DNA of 64,000 bases from Anaerococcus pacaensis 9403502 (lineage in GTDB: Bacteria; Bacillota; Clostridia; Tissierellales; Peptoniphilaceae). Positions 53,471 through 62,335 of this stretch are shown here, in pieces. A program made the position numbers and the translations under genes. Each line of letters starts with the position of its first letter. Position 1 is the stretch's first letter. The stretch is from positions 210,387 through 274,386 of the forward strand of contig HG326663.1 in assembly GCA_000308255.3 (NCBI GenBank), given 5' to 3'. The notes below the pieces were generated by a model. That model was given only the letters and a program-made list of their open reading frames with translations, made no database searches and had not been told where the DNA came from.

Positions 53471-53884
53471 TTATACTAAATCGCTATCCTCTACCTTATC
53501 TTCTGTCTTGTTAGCAAGGTCTTTGCCTATATCTACTGCATCTTTAGCTACTTCTCTTGTCTTATCAGCAGCATCTTCTGCTAATTCTTTACCTGATTCA
53601 AGGGCCTTTTGAGTACCATCCGCGATAGCCTCACGGTTTTTGTAAACTAAGTAAGCTCCGCCTGCTACTGCAGCTGCAGTAAGTATAGTTTTTCTTCTTT
53701 GTGCACGTTCGTATTCTTCTCTGTGCAGTATCATATCGATGTCAAAGTCATCGAAATATTCTGATGGGCTAAAGCTTGATACTTTATAAGCTGTACTTGC
53801 AAGAGATACGATATCGCCTACATCTAATAGGCCAAGTTTGTTGTTTAGTTTTAATAAATTTTTTGCTAATGTTAGTTTGCTCAT
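53471..53884 (-). CDS. Membrane-anchored helical protein of unknown function
   Basis: The protein has 137 residues. A central Ala/Gly-rich hydrophobic stretch (TILTAAAVAGGAYLVY, about 69-84) may cross the membrane. The last 50 residues are an amphipathic repeat (KELAEDAADKTREVAKDAVD and similar) like those of YtxH or apolipoprotein-like stress proteins. The N-terminal part is not recognised. AGGAGA precedes the ATG. Confidence 0.68.
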   Translation of the reverse strand: MSKLTLAKNLLKLNNKLGLLDVGDIVSLASTAYKVSSFSPSEYFDDFDIDMILHREEYERAQRRKTILTAAAVAGGAYLVYKNREAIADGTQKALESGKELAEDAADKTREVAKDAVDIGKDLANKTEDKVEDSDLV

Positions 53885-53922
53885 AATATTCTCCTTTAAT
53901 TTCTTTGTTTATTTATACCCCA

Positions 53923-54153
53923 TTAGTGGTAGTATGGGTCAAATTCTTCCTCTTCTTCTAGTGGACAATCATAACAGTCTGATTTATCAGGATTGTAGAT
54001 AAAACTATTGTTACGTTCAGTATTTTCTCTATCAGCCTTGTTGGTGATTAGAGTTTCGCCATAAAATATTTTCTGCCCACTATATTGATCTGGCTCCATG
54101 TGGCATGATGATAAGCTAATTACCAAGATGCCAGCAATTAAAATCTTCTTCAT
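53923..54153 (-). CDS. Small lipoprotein
   Basis: The protein has 76 residues. Signal and lipobox LSSC put the lipidated Cys at 17. The mature part is short, acidic at the end (CPLEEEEEFDPYYH) with a CYDCP-like Cys pair. The start is the ATG five bases after AGGTGG; another ATG three codons upstream is inside that site. The function is unknown. Confidence 0.65.
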   Translation of the reverse strand: MKKILIAGILVISLSSCHMEPDQYSGQKIFYGETLITNKADRENTERNNSFIYNPDKSDCYDCPLEEEEEFDPYYH

Positions 54154-54162
54154 ATCATCCAC

Positions 54163-54627
54163 CTAGTCTTCCGCGTGTGGGTTGATTTTTAGGCAGATGT
54201 AAAGCTCAACATTGCCTATTTCATTGTCGGACTCATTATATTGATAAAACTCCACATCCGGTCCTAAGCCATGGAAGTATTTCTTGTTTGGAAAAAACTT
54301 CTCGTAGGTATAATCATAAGCTTCATCTAGGCTTTTGTCATCTAAGTCTATCTCAAGATACAAAGACTCAGCCACTTCACGAACTTCAAATCCCAAGTCA
54401 TCAATAATTTCCTGATCAGATAGCTCAAAACCTAGAAAATAGTTGTACTGAGCTTCGAGAGCATTGTATTCCATCAGCCCAAAGAAAGCCCCAAAGTCCT
54501 CTAGACCGCGATCCTTGTAATTATCAAAGAATTCATTTCGAACCGCTTCTGCTTCTGCCCTTTCATTTAAAGTGTAAGCTAAACCAGCTATTTTAAATCC
54601 TGGTTTTTTGTCAATATTCGTATTCAT
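54163..54627 (-). CDS. GyrI-like effector-binding domain protein
   Basis: The protein has 154 residues. The pattern KPGFKIAGLAYTLNERAEAE, then YNYFLGFELSD, YLEIDLDDKSLDEAYDYTYEKFFP and the closing VELYICLKI matches the GyrI-like/AraC effector-binding fold (SOUL-related). No DNA-binding domain is attached, so it is a stand-alone ligand-binding protein. The ligand is unknown. A GTG four codons upstream is an alternative start. Confidence 0.72.
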   Translation of the reverse strand: MNTNIDKKPGFKIAGLAYTLNERAEAEAVRNEFFDNYKDRGLEDFGAFFGLMEYNALEAQYNYFLGFELSDQEIIDDLGFEVREVAESLYLEIDLDDKSLDEAYDYTYEKFFPNKKYFHGLGPDVEFYQYNESDNEIGNVELYICLKINPHAED

Positions 54628-54702
54628 TCTATCCCTCACTTCCCCCTTATATCATTAGATATACCCAAAAGTTAGCAATCTAAAATCCCAAATATCTTTG
54701 AT

Positions 54703-54730
54703 TTGAAATTAACAATGTACGTTGTATAAT
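54703..54730 (+). promoter_or_regulatory. Promoter of flavinylated lipoprotein gene
   Basis: TTGAAA (54703-54708) and TATAAT (54725-54730) are 16 bases apart. The spacer holds the near-palindrome ACAATGTACGTTGT (54712-54725), a possible operator. Confidence 0.75.
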
Positions 54731-54760
54731 CATAGCAAATAGTTTATTAAGGAGAAATAT

Positions 54761-55966
54761 ATGAAAAAAAGAGGAAACGCCCTGGCACTAGCTACAATTT
54801 TACTATTTGCAGCATGCGGTAACCAAGCAAATACTTCACCAGCTACTAACGAAGTAGCACAAACTGAAACTACAGAACCAGCGGCTACTGAAGAAGTAGT
54901 AGAAGAAACACCAGAAGCTGAAGATGCTCCTGAAACCGAAGTAGAAGAAGACGCAGAAGAAACTCCAGCAGAAGAAGAAGCTACAGAAGAAAAAAATGAA
55001 GAAGACAAAGAAGCTACTTCTCCAGAAGAAGTGACAGATGCAAATATCGTCATCCACAGAGCCTATCCTGCAGAAGCTGATACTAGATCTTTTGCAAATA
55101 TTGTAGTTGCAACAAGCGGAGATAAAATCGTAGCAGCCCTAATCGATGAATACCAATTCTTTGACGCTGATTCTAACTACAAGCCTGTGCCAAACTCAGA
55201 TGGCGCCTTTGGTGAAGGCACAGTAGAAGGTAAGGTATTGGGTTCAAAAGTCGATAACAACGAAGCTTACTCAGCTGATATGAAAGCAGCTGGTGGTGAG
55301 ATTACACTACTTGATAACTACAATGCTGTTACAGACTTTGCAACTGGCAAAACAATAGCTGAATTGGAAGAATTCTTATCCTCAACACCTGGTGATGAAA
55401 TGCTTGATGCCATAAGTGGTGCTACATTCCATTCTTCACCAAGCTTATTACAAATGATTGTAGATACAGCTAAAGATAATACTTTTTTAAGCTATGGGAA
55501 TGCTACAAACCCAGATGATGTTAAGCTAAGATACGCTCTCGGCGCTCCTCACGGAGACAAGAGCTTTGGCAATGCAGTAGTAGTGGTAGAAGGCGATATT
55601 ATCATCGCTGCAAGTATTGATGAATACCAATACCTAGAAGGCGGCAAAGGCGTACCAAGCTCAGACAAAGGCTTTGGTGAATCCTATGCTGATAGCAAAG
55701 TGGTACTAGGATCAAAACTTCAAAATGATGATATGTATTCAAAACTAATGGCAGATATAGCTGGTTCTGAAGTTAGCATTGCTGATAACTTTAGAGCTAT
55801 CGAAAACTTTGTCGCTGGCAAAACCATCGATGAAGTAAAAGAAGTAATCGCAAGTGCAAATCCAGGTGAAGCAATCGATGCAGTCTCAGGAGCAACACTT
55901 GTAGATACAGCGGGCTACCTACAATTAATTGTAGATGCAGCAGAAAATAATATAAGAGTTCAGTAA
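54761..55966 (+). CDS. Lipoprotein with two FMN-attachment-like domains
   Basis: The protein has 401 residues. Lipobox FAAC puts the lipidated Cys at 19. An acidic Glu/Thr/Ala linker (about 25-95) is followed by two repeated domains (about 100-240 and 255-400). Each repeat has DEYQ then later DAISGAT (T222) or DAVSGAT (T379). D-x-x-S-G-A-T is the motif to which ApbE links FMN through the Thr in NqrC, RnfG and Listeria PplA. So this is probably a surface flavoprotein carrying two FMN and moving electrons outside the membrane. No ApbE gene is in the window. AAGGAG precedes the ATG. Confidence 0.8.
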   Translation: MKKRGNALALATILLFAACGNQANTSPATNEVAQTETTEPAATEEVVEETPEAEDAPETEVEEDAEETPAEEEATEEKNEEDKEATSPEEVTDANIVIHRAYPAEADTRSFANIVVATSGDKIVAALIDEYQFFDADSNYKPVPNSDGAFGEGTVEGKVLGSKVDNNEAYSADMKAAGGEITLLDNYNAVTDFATGKTIAELEEFLSSTPGDEMLDAISGATFHSSPSLLQMIVDTAKDNTFLSYGNATNPDDVKLRYALGAPHGDKSFGNAVVVVEGDIIIAASIDEYQYLEGGKGVPSSDKGFGESYADSKVVLGSKLQNDDMYSKLMADIAGSEVSIADNFRAIENFVAGKTIDEVKEVIASANPGEAIDAVSGATLVDTAGYLQLIVDAAENNIRVQ

Positions 55967-55972
55967 TCAAAA

Positions 55973-56003
55973 AACAGCAGTAGCTATAAGCTATTGCTGT
56001 TTT
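55973..56003. terminator. Bidirectional terminator
   Basis: AACAGCAGTAGCT (55973-55985) pairs with AGCTATTGCTGTT (55989-56001) and both strands then carry T runs. It separates the flavinylated lipoprotein gene from the polysaccharide operon. Confidence 0.85.
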
Positions 56004-56323
56004 TAAATTATCGTAAATCTCAGTAAGATTATTAGCATCACAATCATAAGTAGGATTCCTATGATGGTGAATGCATCTATTCTCTTTTTTAGGGCTAGTA
56101 TTACAAGCGATATAGAAAGTAGGAACATAAATAAGTATAGCTGCAAGAATATATCGCCGCTAGCTGTGTATATGAAATAGGCCGCAGATCCAATCCCTAG
56201 GATAAAAAATACTAGGCCAAGTCTGAGGCTTGATTTTTTCCTATCTAGGATAAAGACCAAGAAAAATATTATAGCCACATTCATTATAGCCGGCCATATC
56301 ATATTTCTTAATAATAAGTCCAT
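56003..56323 (-). CDS. Small membrane protein at end of polysaccharide operon
   Basis: The protein has 106 residues, nearly all hydrophobic with about four segments and a short charged loop (DRKKSSLR). No family is recognised. It is 18 bases after the SH3 lipoprotein gene, so it is probably in the same operon. Confidence 0.65.
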   Translation of the reverse strand: MDLLLRNMIWPAIMNVAIIFFLVFILDRKKSSLRLGLVFFILGIGSAAYFIYTASGDIFLQLYLFMFLLSISLVILALKKRIDAFTIIGILLMIVMLIILLRFTII

Positions 56324-56341
56324 ACTATCTCCTATTATATA

Positions 56342-56773
56342 CTATCTAGCTTGTAGCAAGTCTGATCTGATATATCCAGTCACCCCATCGATATTTACCC
56401 TAGACCAATTGTCAGAATCACCAAGCTTTACTATATCCTCACCTGGATTTGCTTGGCCGATGATTTCGCTATTTTCACTAGGGGCCATGCGTATATTTAC
56501 TACCCCACCTACAGTATAGATGATTCCCTCATTAGGATCTTCTAGCATCTCATCAGTCACTTCTGGGATTTCTTCATCATCTACTTCGGCTATTTCTTCC
56601 TCGGTAGTTTGCTCTTCTTCTGTCTCAGTAGTTTCTGCTGGTTCTAATAAGTCCTTATCAGTCACTTCTGCCACAGCGCTATCATTGTGGCGGACAGATA
56701 CGTACTTATCTTCTGTACAAGCTGTAAGAGTCAGTACACAGGTAACTAGGGCTATCATTTTAAACTTATTCAT
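56342..56773 (-). CDS. SH3-domain lipoprotein
   Basis: The protein has 143 residues from an ATG five bases after GGAGG. Lipobox LTAC gives the lipidated Cys at 19. An acidic linker (about 40-80) leads to a bacterial SH3 domain (GGVVNIRMAPSENSEIIG, then IDGVTGYIRSDLL). Such domains bind peptidoglycan or peptides. It overlaps the BY-kinase-like gene by eight bases. A role in linking the polysaccharide system to the wall is inference. Confidence 0.83.
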   Translation of the reverse strand: MNKFKMIALVTCVLTLTACTEDKYVSVRHNDSAVAEVTDKDLLEPAETTETEEEQTTEEEIAEVDDEEIPEVTDEMLEDPNEGIIYTVGGVVNIRMAPSENSEIIGQANPGEDIVKLGDSDNWSRVNIDGVTGYIRSDLLQAR

Positions 56774-57431
56774 CATTTCCTCCAAACAAATCATCCAGCT
56801 CATCTTCGCTGTAATCATAACCAGCTATGATAAGACCAAGTATGTTTGCATTCACTTTTTCTAATTGGCTTAGGCTATCGCGAGTTTTTGTGCTAGATGC
56901 ATTTTGAGATGTGGTAAATACTACTACTCCATCTGCATTAGCTGCAAACATATTGGCCTCAGCTATGTCATAATTTGGTGTTAGATCTATAAAGACATAG
57001 TCGTAGCTTTCGCTGATATCAGCAAAGAAATCGCGGATTACAGCAGGCTCTAAGAACTTATCTGCATAGGCTGCTACATCTCCAGTATGCATGATGTCTA
57101 GGGTCTTATATTTTTGGTCGCTGATTAGGACTTCGTCGATATCATAATCTCCAAGTATCACATCTACAAATCCAGTATCAGAAGAATTGCCAAGGACATC
57201 GGCAAGCTCTGAGTATCTTAAGTTTGCATCTATGATTAGGACCTTGTCCCCATCTTCTGCTAGGTGGTGGGCCATGTTAACTACACTTGCAGTCTTGTTT
57301 GTATTATCATCAGCTGCTGTAAAAGCAATAGTATTAGAGCCAGTGCCTAGTTTTTGGACAAGTTTATCTTCTAGGTTGTAGAAGGCTTGTAGTAATATTT
57401 CCCTATTTTCGTCAGTCTTTTTTCTAAACAT
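56766..57431 (-). CDS. CpsD/BY-kinase-like ATPase with degenerate Walker A
   Basis: The protein has 221 residues of the ParA/MinD-like fold used by tyrosine autokinases CpsD/CapB. Walker A is DDNTNKT at 41-47, keeping Lys46-Thr47 but losing the glycines of the usual GxGKS. Walker A' is VLIIDANLR (D68, with Asn70 where Asp is usual), and Walker B is YVFIDLTP (D149). There is no C-terminal Tyr cluster, only YDY. It is probably a chain-length or export regulator with reduced or lost kinase activity. It overlaps the Wzz-like gene by eight bases. Confidence 0.82.
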   Translation of the reverse strand: MFRKKTDENREILLQAFYNLEDKLVQKLGTGSNTIAFTAADDNTNKTASVVNMAHHLAEDGDKVLIIDANLRYSELADVLGNSSDTGFVDVILGDYDIDEVLISDQKYKTLDIMHTGDVAAYADKFLEPAVIRDFFADISESYDYVFIDLTPNYDIAEANMFAANADGVVVFTTSQNASSTKTRDSLSQLEKVNANILGLIIAGYDYSEDELDDLFGGNDE

Positions 57432-58230
57432 CGATTTCTCCTTCTGGGTAGTGTGGTAGTCTACCTAGGACTTCGTATTTATTAGTGCGAGCCTCTTCGA
57501 TTTCATCTTTGTATATGACTCTGGTTTGGCCGCTATCTTCACTATCTGACCCGTAAGTAGTCACTTCTTTGACTTCTTTTTCCTTAACTGGAGTAGCTAC
57601 TGTTTTTGTCTTTTTTGGCTTAGTTGTTACTTCACGTACTTCCTTTACAGGGCCAGTTGTATTTGCCAGATATACTTTTTCGATTTTCTTATTGTGTGAA
57701 TTGATACCTAGCATCTTTACTAGCATCCATAGGATAGCAAAGCCGAGCCCTGATATGACTGCGTATTTCAATGTATTATCTAGGATACTTGCAGATCCGT
57801 ATGAATATTCCATAATATCTGCGCCAGAGTTGTAGATGTTATTGATTACACGTACGCAATAGTCTGCGTATTGGTCAGCTAAGTCTTCTGCACGGAGCTT
57901 GTTGGTATCAGTTACTATGATATCAATTATAGCTGTATTTGGGATTGGTCTAATCTCAAGTTTTGAGTCAAATTTGCCCACATTCCAATCTATTTGTAGG
58001 GTTTCTAGTGTTCTTTGTTTGATCTTTGGGCTGTTGATTGTAGCCGCATAAGTGCTTGCAGAATGACTTTGATCTTCTACTTGCTCGATATTTGTTGTAA
58101 TCACTTTAGCTTGAGCTTGGTATTCCTTGTAGCCTCCAAAGTTTAGGCCAAAATATACTATCATGCCGGCTATGATTCCTGCTATTATAGCAGACGGTAT
58201 AGCCGAAAATAGGCTTCTTTTATTTTCCAT
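57424..58230 (-). CDS. Wzz/CapA-like chain-length determinant protein
   Basis: The protein has 268 residues with two membrane segments (about 12-32 and 160-178) around an extracytoplasmic domain, then a charged cytoplasmic tail of about 85 residues. This is the layout of Wzz-domain activators that pair with CpsD kinases. The start was set at the ATG after GGAGGAGAAA; a TTG four codons upstream overlaps the site. It overlaps the glycosyltransferase gene upstream by 11 bases. Confidence 0.8.
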   Translation of the reverse strand: MENKRSLFSAIPSAIIAGIIAGMIVYFGLNFGGYKEYQAQAKVITTNIEQVEDQSHSASTYAATINSPKIKQRTLETLQIDWNVGKFDSKLEIRPIPNTAIIDIIVTDTNKLRAEDLADQYADYCVRVINNIYNSGADIMEYSYGSASILDNTLKYAVISGLGFAILWMLVKMLGINSHNKKIEKVYLANTTGPVKEVREVTTKPKKTKTVATPVKEKEVKEVTTYGSDSEDSGQTRVIYKDEIEEARTNKYEVLGRLPHYPEGEIDV

Positions 58231-59011
58231 TTTCTCCTCCAAGTTCTCGTGCTCCCTTTAGCATCAGCTCTTTGGCACGGTTTTTTCCTACTTCTTTTGT
58301 AACTTCCGCGTGTTTTAATAAATATTGGTTTATATAAAGCTTATAAGTTTTGGGAAAGAGGGCTTTTGATAATTTGCCCTTATCGTAGAAAAATTTCTCA
58401 TCAAAACCAGTAAACCATGTCGAATTATCATTGTAGATGCGAGCTATAAGCTTAGTGCTACTTCTGACATTTAGCCCTGCCTTAAAGACATCCCTTAGAA
58501 ATATCGAATCTTCCCCGTGGCCTATGGCTGACCCTGTCCCAAAATATGTAGGAACGGTGATGTTGTGTAGGTCGATTGATTTTTTCCTAAATACAAAGTG
58601 TACTGATCCGTAGCGCATCGAATTGTGTAGGCTAAGTTTCTTATCTTCCTTGACCTTCACTATCTCTTTGCCATCTTGATATATTATAGTTTTAAATATG
58701 AAAAAGTCTACATCAGGGTATTGTTCAAACTCTGACCTAATTGCATCAGCGTAGCCACCTTCGAAGACCTCATCATCATCTGCAAAGACAATGATATCAG
58801 CAGTAGAATTTAAAAGCCCCATGGACCTAGACCTACCCACACCCCTGGTGTCGGTATGAAACATCCTTACCTTAAATGTACTCGTATCTAGCTCTTCATA
58901 AGAATTGTGGTCAGTTTGATTGATTATAATGGCATCAGTTTCTAGATTAAAGCGCTTGTAGCAGTCAATTGACTCTTCATGCATAGTTGAAATTATAACT
59001 TCTATTCTCAT
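58220..59011 (-). CDS. Family 2 glycosyltransferase
   Basis: The protein has 263 residues from the ATG five bases after AGGAG. The GT-A fold shows IEVIISTMHEESIDCYKRF at the start and the metal-binding ADDDE (in IVFADDDEVFEGGYAD). There is no membrane segment. It transfers a sugar in glycan assembly; donor and acceptor are unknown. It overlaps the Wzz-like gene and starts one base after the first glycosyltransferase gene ends. Confidence 0.83.
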   Translation of the reverse strand: MRIEVIISTMHEESIDCYKRFNLETDAIIINQTDHNSYEELDTSTFKVRMFHTDTRGVGRSRSMGLLNSTADIIVFADDDEVFEGGYADAIRSEFEQYPDVDFFIFKTIIYQDGKEIVKVKEDKKLSLHNSMRYGSVHFVFRKKSIDLHNITVPTYFGTGSAIGHGEDSIFLRDVFKAGLNVRSSTKLIARIYNDNSTWFTGFDEKFFYDKGKLSKALFPKTYKLYINQYLLKHAEVTKEVGKNRAKELMLKGARELGGENGK

Positions 59012-59012
59012 C

Positions 59013-60161
59013 CTAGCTCCTAGTAGTCTCTGCCTTTTCCCATGTTGGCTTGCTCTTGCCAGTAGCTTCATTAATGGCTCCCTTTAGTTGAGCCGCCATC
59101 ATCATTGTGTAATAATATGGGAAATAGAAAATCTTTAGGCGAGTTTCTAGCATATATCCAAGCATTGCTAGGATAAAAAATATTAGTTGCAAGATAAAAA
59201 TCACTTTATAAAACGCACCGTGATTTAGGAGGGCTATATTTGAAATAAATAGTAATATGTGGTTAAAACCCAACAGAAATCTTAAAGTTTTGTGGTTAAA
59301 GTGAAAGAAGCTAAACCAGCCGTATTCAAATATATTTAATCTATGCATATTTGTAAAGAGATTAGAAAGAATTCTTCTTTGCATCCTCACTTTTCTCTTA
59401 AACTCATCGCTAGTAGTCGCCCCTGCCTTTTCCACTGCTATGGCAGCAGGATTATAAAGAGCTCTTTTGTGATTGAGTCCTGCGGCTAGTGGCATCTCAT
59501 AATCGTGGCTAGATATGAGATTGTAATGGCGGTAGTCTTCCTTCCTGCAAGCATAAATCGCACCATTGCCTGCTGCAATAGTTGCAATCTCTGACTCTAT
59601 CTTTCGCATCTTAAGCTCCATATTCCAATAGGTATTTTCAGCTACCACACTAGCCACAGAGTCATCTTCTACATATATGAGAGACCCGCAGACGTATTCG
59701 ATATCGTCGGAGGTGAAAAAGCTCACAAGTTCATCTATGGCATCCGGTTTAAACATCGAATTCGCATCAGAAAAAACCAGGATTTCACCATTGGCCACCT
59801 CCACTGCCTCATCTTGGGCATTGGTCTTACCCAAATGATTTTTCACAGTATTTAGCCTAATATTAGCCTCAGGATGCTCAGCTATAAAACGCTCTACTAT
59901 TGGCACAGTCATATCGCTACTTGCATCATTGGCTACTATCACCTCATAGTTTGGAAAAGTTGATTCCAATATATTATTTAATTTTCTTTCTATTACTTTT
60001 TCTTCATTGTATGCGGATATGATAACCGATACACTAGGCTTATAAGAAAGGTCTTTTTTGTTTTTTCTATTTAAAACCTTCTCCAAAATCACTAAGGTAA
60101 TCGGATAACCAATCATAGCATAAAAAATAGCAAAAGCTGCTATATAAAATATTACTTTCAT
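59013..60161 (-). CDS. Membrane-bound family 2 glycosyltransferase
   Basis: The protein has 382 residues. One N-terminal membrane segment, a GT-A domain (SVIISAYNEEKVIERKL, then VIVANDASSD and ILVFSDANSMF), a QMRRI-like stretch (VRMQRRILSNL) and two or three C-terminal membrane segments are seen. That is the layout of processive or polyprenol-linked GT2 enzymes such as hyaluronan synthase or IcaA-type proteins. It begins the polysaccharide operon. The product is unknown. Confidence 0.86.
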   Translation of the reverse strand: MKVIFYIAAFAIFYAMIGYPITLVILEKVLNRKNKKDLSYKPSVSVIISAYNEEKVIERKLNNILESTFPNYEVIVANDASSDMTVPIVERFIAEHPEANIRLNTVKNHLGKTNAQDEAVEVANGEILVFSDANSMFKPDAIDELVSFFTSDDIEYVCGSLIYVEDDSVASVVAENTYWNMELKMRKIESEIATIAAGNGAIYACRKEDYRHYNLISSHDYEMPLAAGLNHKRALYNPAAIAVEKAGATTSDEFKRKVRMQRRILSNLFTNMHRLNIFEYGWFSFFHFNHKTLRFLLGFNHILLFISNIALLNHGAFYKVIFILQLIFFILAMLGYMLETRLKIFYFPYYYTMMMAAQLKGAINEATGKSKPTWEKAETTRS

Positions 60162-60245
60162 AGTGATAATTATATAATAAAATCTATCTATTTTTCAATA
60201 ATTACTATATAATAGAGTCTATAAATTTGTTATAAAGAGGATAAT

Positions 60246-61424
60246 ATGGAATTCACACTAGATATTTTACAAACCCTAGGCATTGCAATCATCGCCTATA
60301 TCATTGGCACAAATCTAAAAAAGAGATCAAAATTTCTCACCAAATTTTTCATCCCATCGCCAGTTATAGGTGGACTTGTCGTAAGCCTAGTGGTATTTAT
60401 TTTAAACCAAACCCACATAGCCTATTTTGAATTTGATGGAATCTTGCAGGACTTTTTTATGAATATATTTTTCACCTGCATTGGCCTTTCTTGCTCTTTT
60501 GCTATGCTAAAGAAATCCGGAGGCCTTGGTTTAAGACTAGCTCTTGCGATAATAATTTTATTGCCACTGCAAAATATACTAGCTGTCGCTTTGAGTAAGA
60601 CCCTTGGGCTCAACCCGCTCTATGGAGTAGCCATGGGATCGACTTCTATGACTGGCGGCATTGGATCTGCGGTAAGCTTTGGAAAAATCATGGAAGAAGC
60701 AGGAGCTACTAATAGTACCGAAATAGGAGTTGCTGCTGCAACCTTTGGCCTACTAGCAGGATCTCTTGTAGGAGGACCTACTGCCAATAGGCTCATCCGC
60801 AAAAATCAGCTTTCAACTAGGGGTTCTATCATTAGAGAAACAGATGTTGAACTAACCGGCCTCATGAACCAACAAACTTTATTGAAGGCCATAGTTATTA
60901 TAGGGCTTGCTAGTTTTCTAGGAACTTTTATCAATAAAGCCCTAGCCCTCACCCCAGTTAACTTCCCTTACTATGTAGGCTGCCAATTTGCAGGCCTAAT
61001 TGTAAGAAACATTTACGATGGGCTTGGTAAAAAAATAGACATGGTAAATATAGAAACTCTGGGCAATATATCGCTCACCCTTTTCCTATCGCTTGCCCTA
61101 ATAAGTCTAAATATCGCAGCTATTCTTAGCCTTGCCCTACCAATGCTACTTATCATGCTAGCTCAAGCGATATTTATTGCAATTTATACATCTCTTGTCA
61201 CTTTCAACCTCACCGGTCGTGACTATGATGCTGCAGTAATGGTGGCCGGCCACTGTGGGGTGGGCCTAGGGCAAACACCAAATGCCATGGCCAATATGGA
61301 AGCGGTCATAGAAGAAAAAGGTCCAGCAGATGTAGCAATGTTCGTGCTGCCAATAGTCCTAGCTATAGCAGTAAATTTCTTTAACCCACTCATTATTACA
61401 TTTTTCATAGACATGCTCAAATAA
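60246..61424 (+). CDS. gltS: Sodium/glutamate symporter
   Basis: The protein has 392 residues, typical for GltS of the ESS family. It has about ten membrane segments, two Gly/Ser-rich re-entrant loops (MGSTSMTGGIGSAVSFG near 135-151 and VAGHCGVGLGQTPNAMANME near 330-350). It takes up glutamate with sodium. GAGGATAAT precedes the ATG. Confidence 0.92.
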   Translation: MEFTLDILQTLGIAIIAYIIGTNLKKRSKFLTKFFIPSPVIGGLVVSLVVFILNQTHIAYFEFDGILQDFFMNIFFTCIGLSCSFAMLKKSGGLGLRLALAIIILLPLQNILAVALSKTLGLNPLYGVAMGSTSMTGGIGSAVSFGKIMEEAGATNSTEIGVAAATFGLLAGSLVGGPTANRLIRKNQLSTRGSIIRETDVELTGLMNQQTLLKAIVIIGLASFLGTFINKALALTPVNFPYYVGCQFAGLIVRNIYDGLGKKIDMVNIETLGNISLTLFLSLALISLNIAAILSLALPMLLIMLAQAIFIAIYTSLVTFNLTGRDYDAAVMVAGHCGVGLGQTPNAMANMEAVIEEKGPADVAMFVLPIVLAIAVNFFNPLIITFFIDMLK

Positions 61425-61425
61425 A

Positions 61426-61458
61426 AATAAGCGGTGCACGAAAATGCTACCGCTTATT
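61426..61458. terminator. Bidirectional terminator
   Basis: AATAAGCGGT and ACCGCTTATT form the stem with T runs on both strands, between convergent gltS and uppP. The uppP stop lies inside the stem. Confidence 0.82.
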
Positions 61459-62335
61459 TTATTATGCCAAAATATAAAAATACTATTATAGCGAGTATTA
61501 TTCTGTATATACCAAAAGGTATAAAGTCATTTTTACTGATGTAGGCCATGAATTTCTTGATAACTACATAGGCTACAATAAAGCTAACTACCATGCCTAG
61601 CACAATTAAAAACCATTGGTAGCCTGTAAAGCCGCCGAAGTTTTTCACTACCTTAAGTAATGTCGCTCCCAGCATAGTAGGAATGGCTAGGAAAAATGAA
61701 AATTCTGCTGCTGCTTCTCGGGTAAGGCCCAATATCATAGCCCCCATGATAGTTGCAGCTGATCTACTAGTTCCTGGTATCATGGCAAGGGCTTGGAAGA
61801 AACCAATCATTATAATTGTCTTATAAGGGACATTGATTATATTATCATGGGCGAAGCCGCGTCTATGTTTGTTGTTACGCTCTACAAATATTATTACCAG
61901 CCCCCATATGGCGAGCATGGCTGCTACCACCATTGGGTGGAAGAGGTATTTATCGATGAGGTCGTCAAAAAGTAGGCCAAGGATACCTGCAGGTATTACT
62001 CCTACTATTACTCTTTTCCATAGTTCTATTGTCCTCTTGTCTGGATGAGTCATCCTATAATAGAACTTGGATTGTTTGTTGAGTTTCGAATAATTTTTTG
62101 GAAAATATCTGCCGGTCTTGTTAGCATCCCAAGGGTTTAGCCTCTTAAAGTAGAGGACTACTACAGACAAGATTGCCCCAAGTTGGATGATGACATTGAA
62201 GGCATTGGAAAATTCAGGAGGCGAAAGCTTTACAAATTCATTTACCAAAATAAGGTGGCCAGTGGATGATACTGGCAAGAATTCAGTTATCCCTTCTACG
62301 ATCGATAGGATTATTACTTTAATTATTTCAATCAT
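61454..62335 (-). CDS. uppP: Undecaprenyl-diphosphatase UppP
   Basis: The protein has 293 residues from the ATG six bases after GGAGG. It shows the BacA marks EGITEFLPVSSTGHLIL near the start and IPGTSRSAATIMGAMILGLTREAAAEFSFFLAIP late, with eight membrane segments. It recycles undecaprenyl phosphate, the carrier for wall and surface glycans, and gives bacitracin resistance when raised. It overlaps the TtcA-like gene by eight bases. Confidence 0.94.
   Translation of the reverse strand: MIEIIKVIILSIVEGITEFLPVSSTGHLILVNEFVKLSPPEFSNAFNVIIQLGAILSVVVLYFKRLNPWDANKTGRYFPKNYSKLNKQSKFYYRMTHPDKRTIELWKRVIVGVIPAGILGLLFDDLIDKYLFHPMVVAAMLAIWGLVIIFVERNNKHRRGFAHDNIINVPYKTIIMIGFFQALAMIPGTSRSAATIMGAMILGLTREAAAEFSFFLAIPTMLGATLLKVVKNFGGFTGYQWFLIVLGMVVSFIVAYVVIKKFMAYISKNDFIPFGIYRIILAIIVFLYFGIIK

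Noticed and set aside
54730..55057. Two minus-strand open frames rich in Ser/Val or Phe opposite the acidic linker of the flavinylated lipoprotein
   Set aside because: They are mirror frames of a low-complexity GAA/ACT-rich coding region and have no ribosome site or domain.
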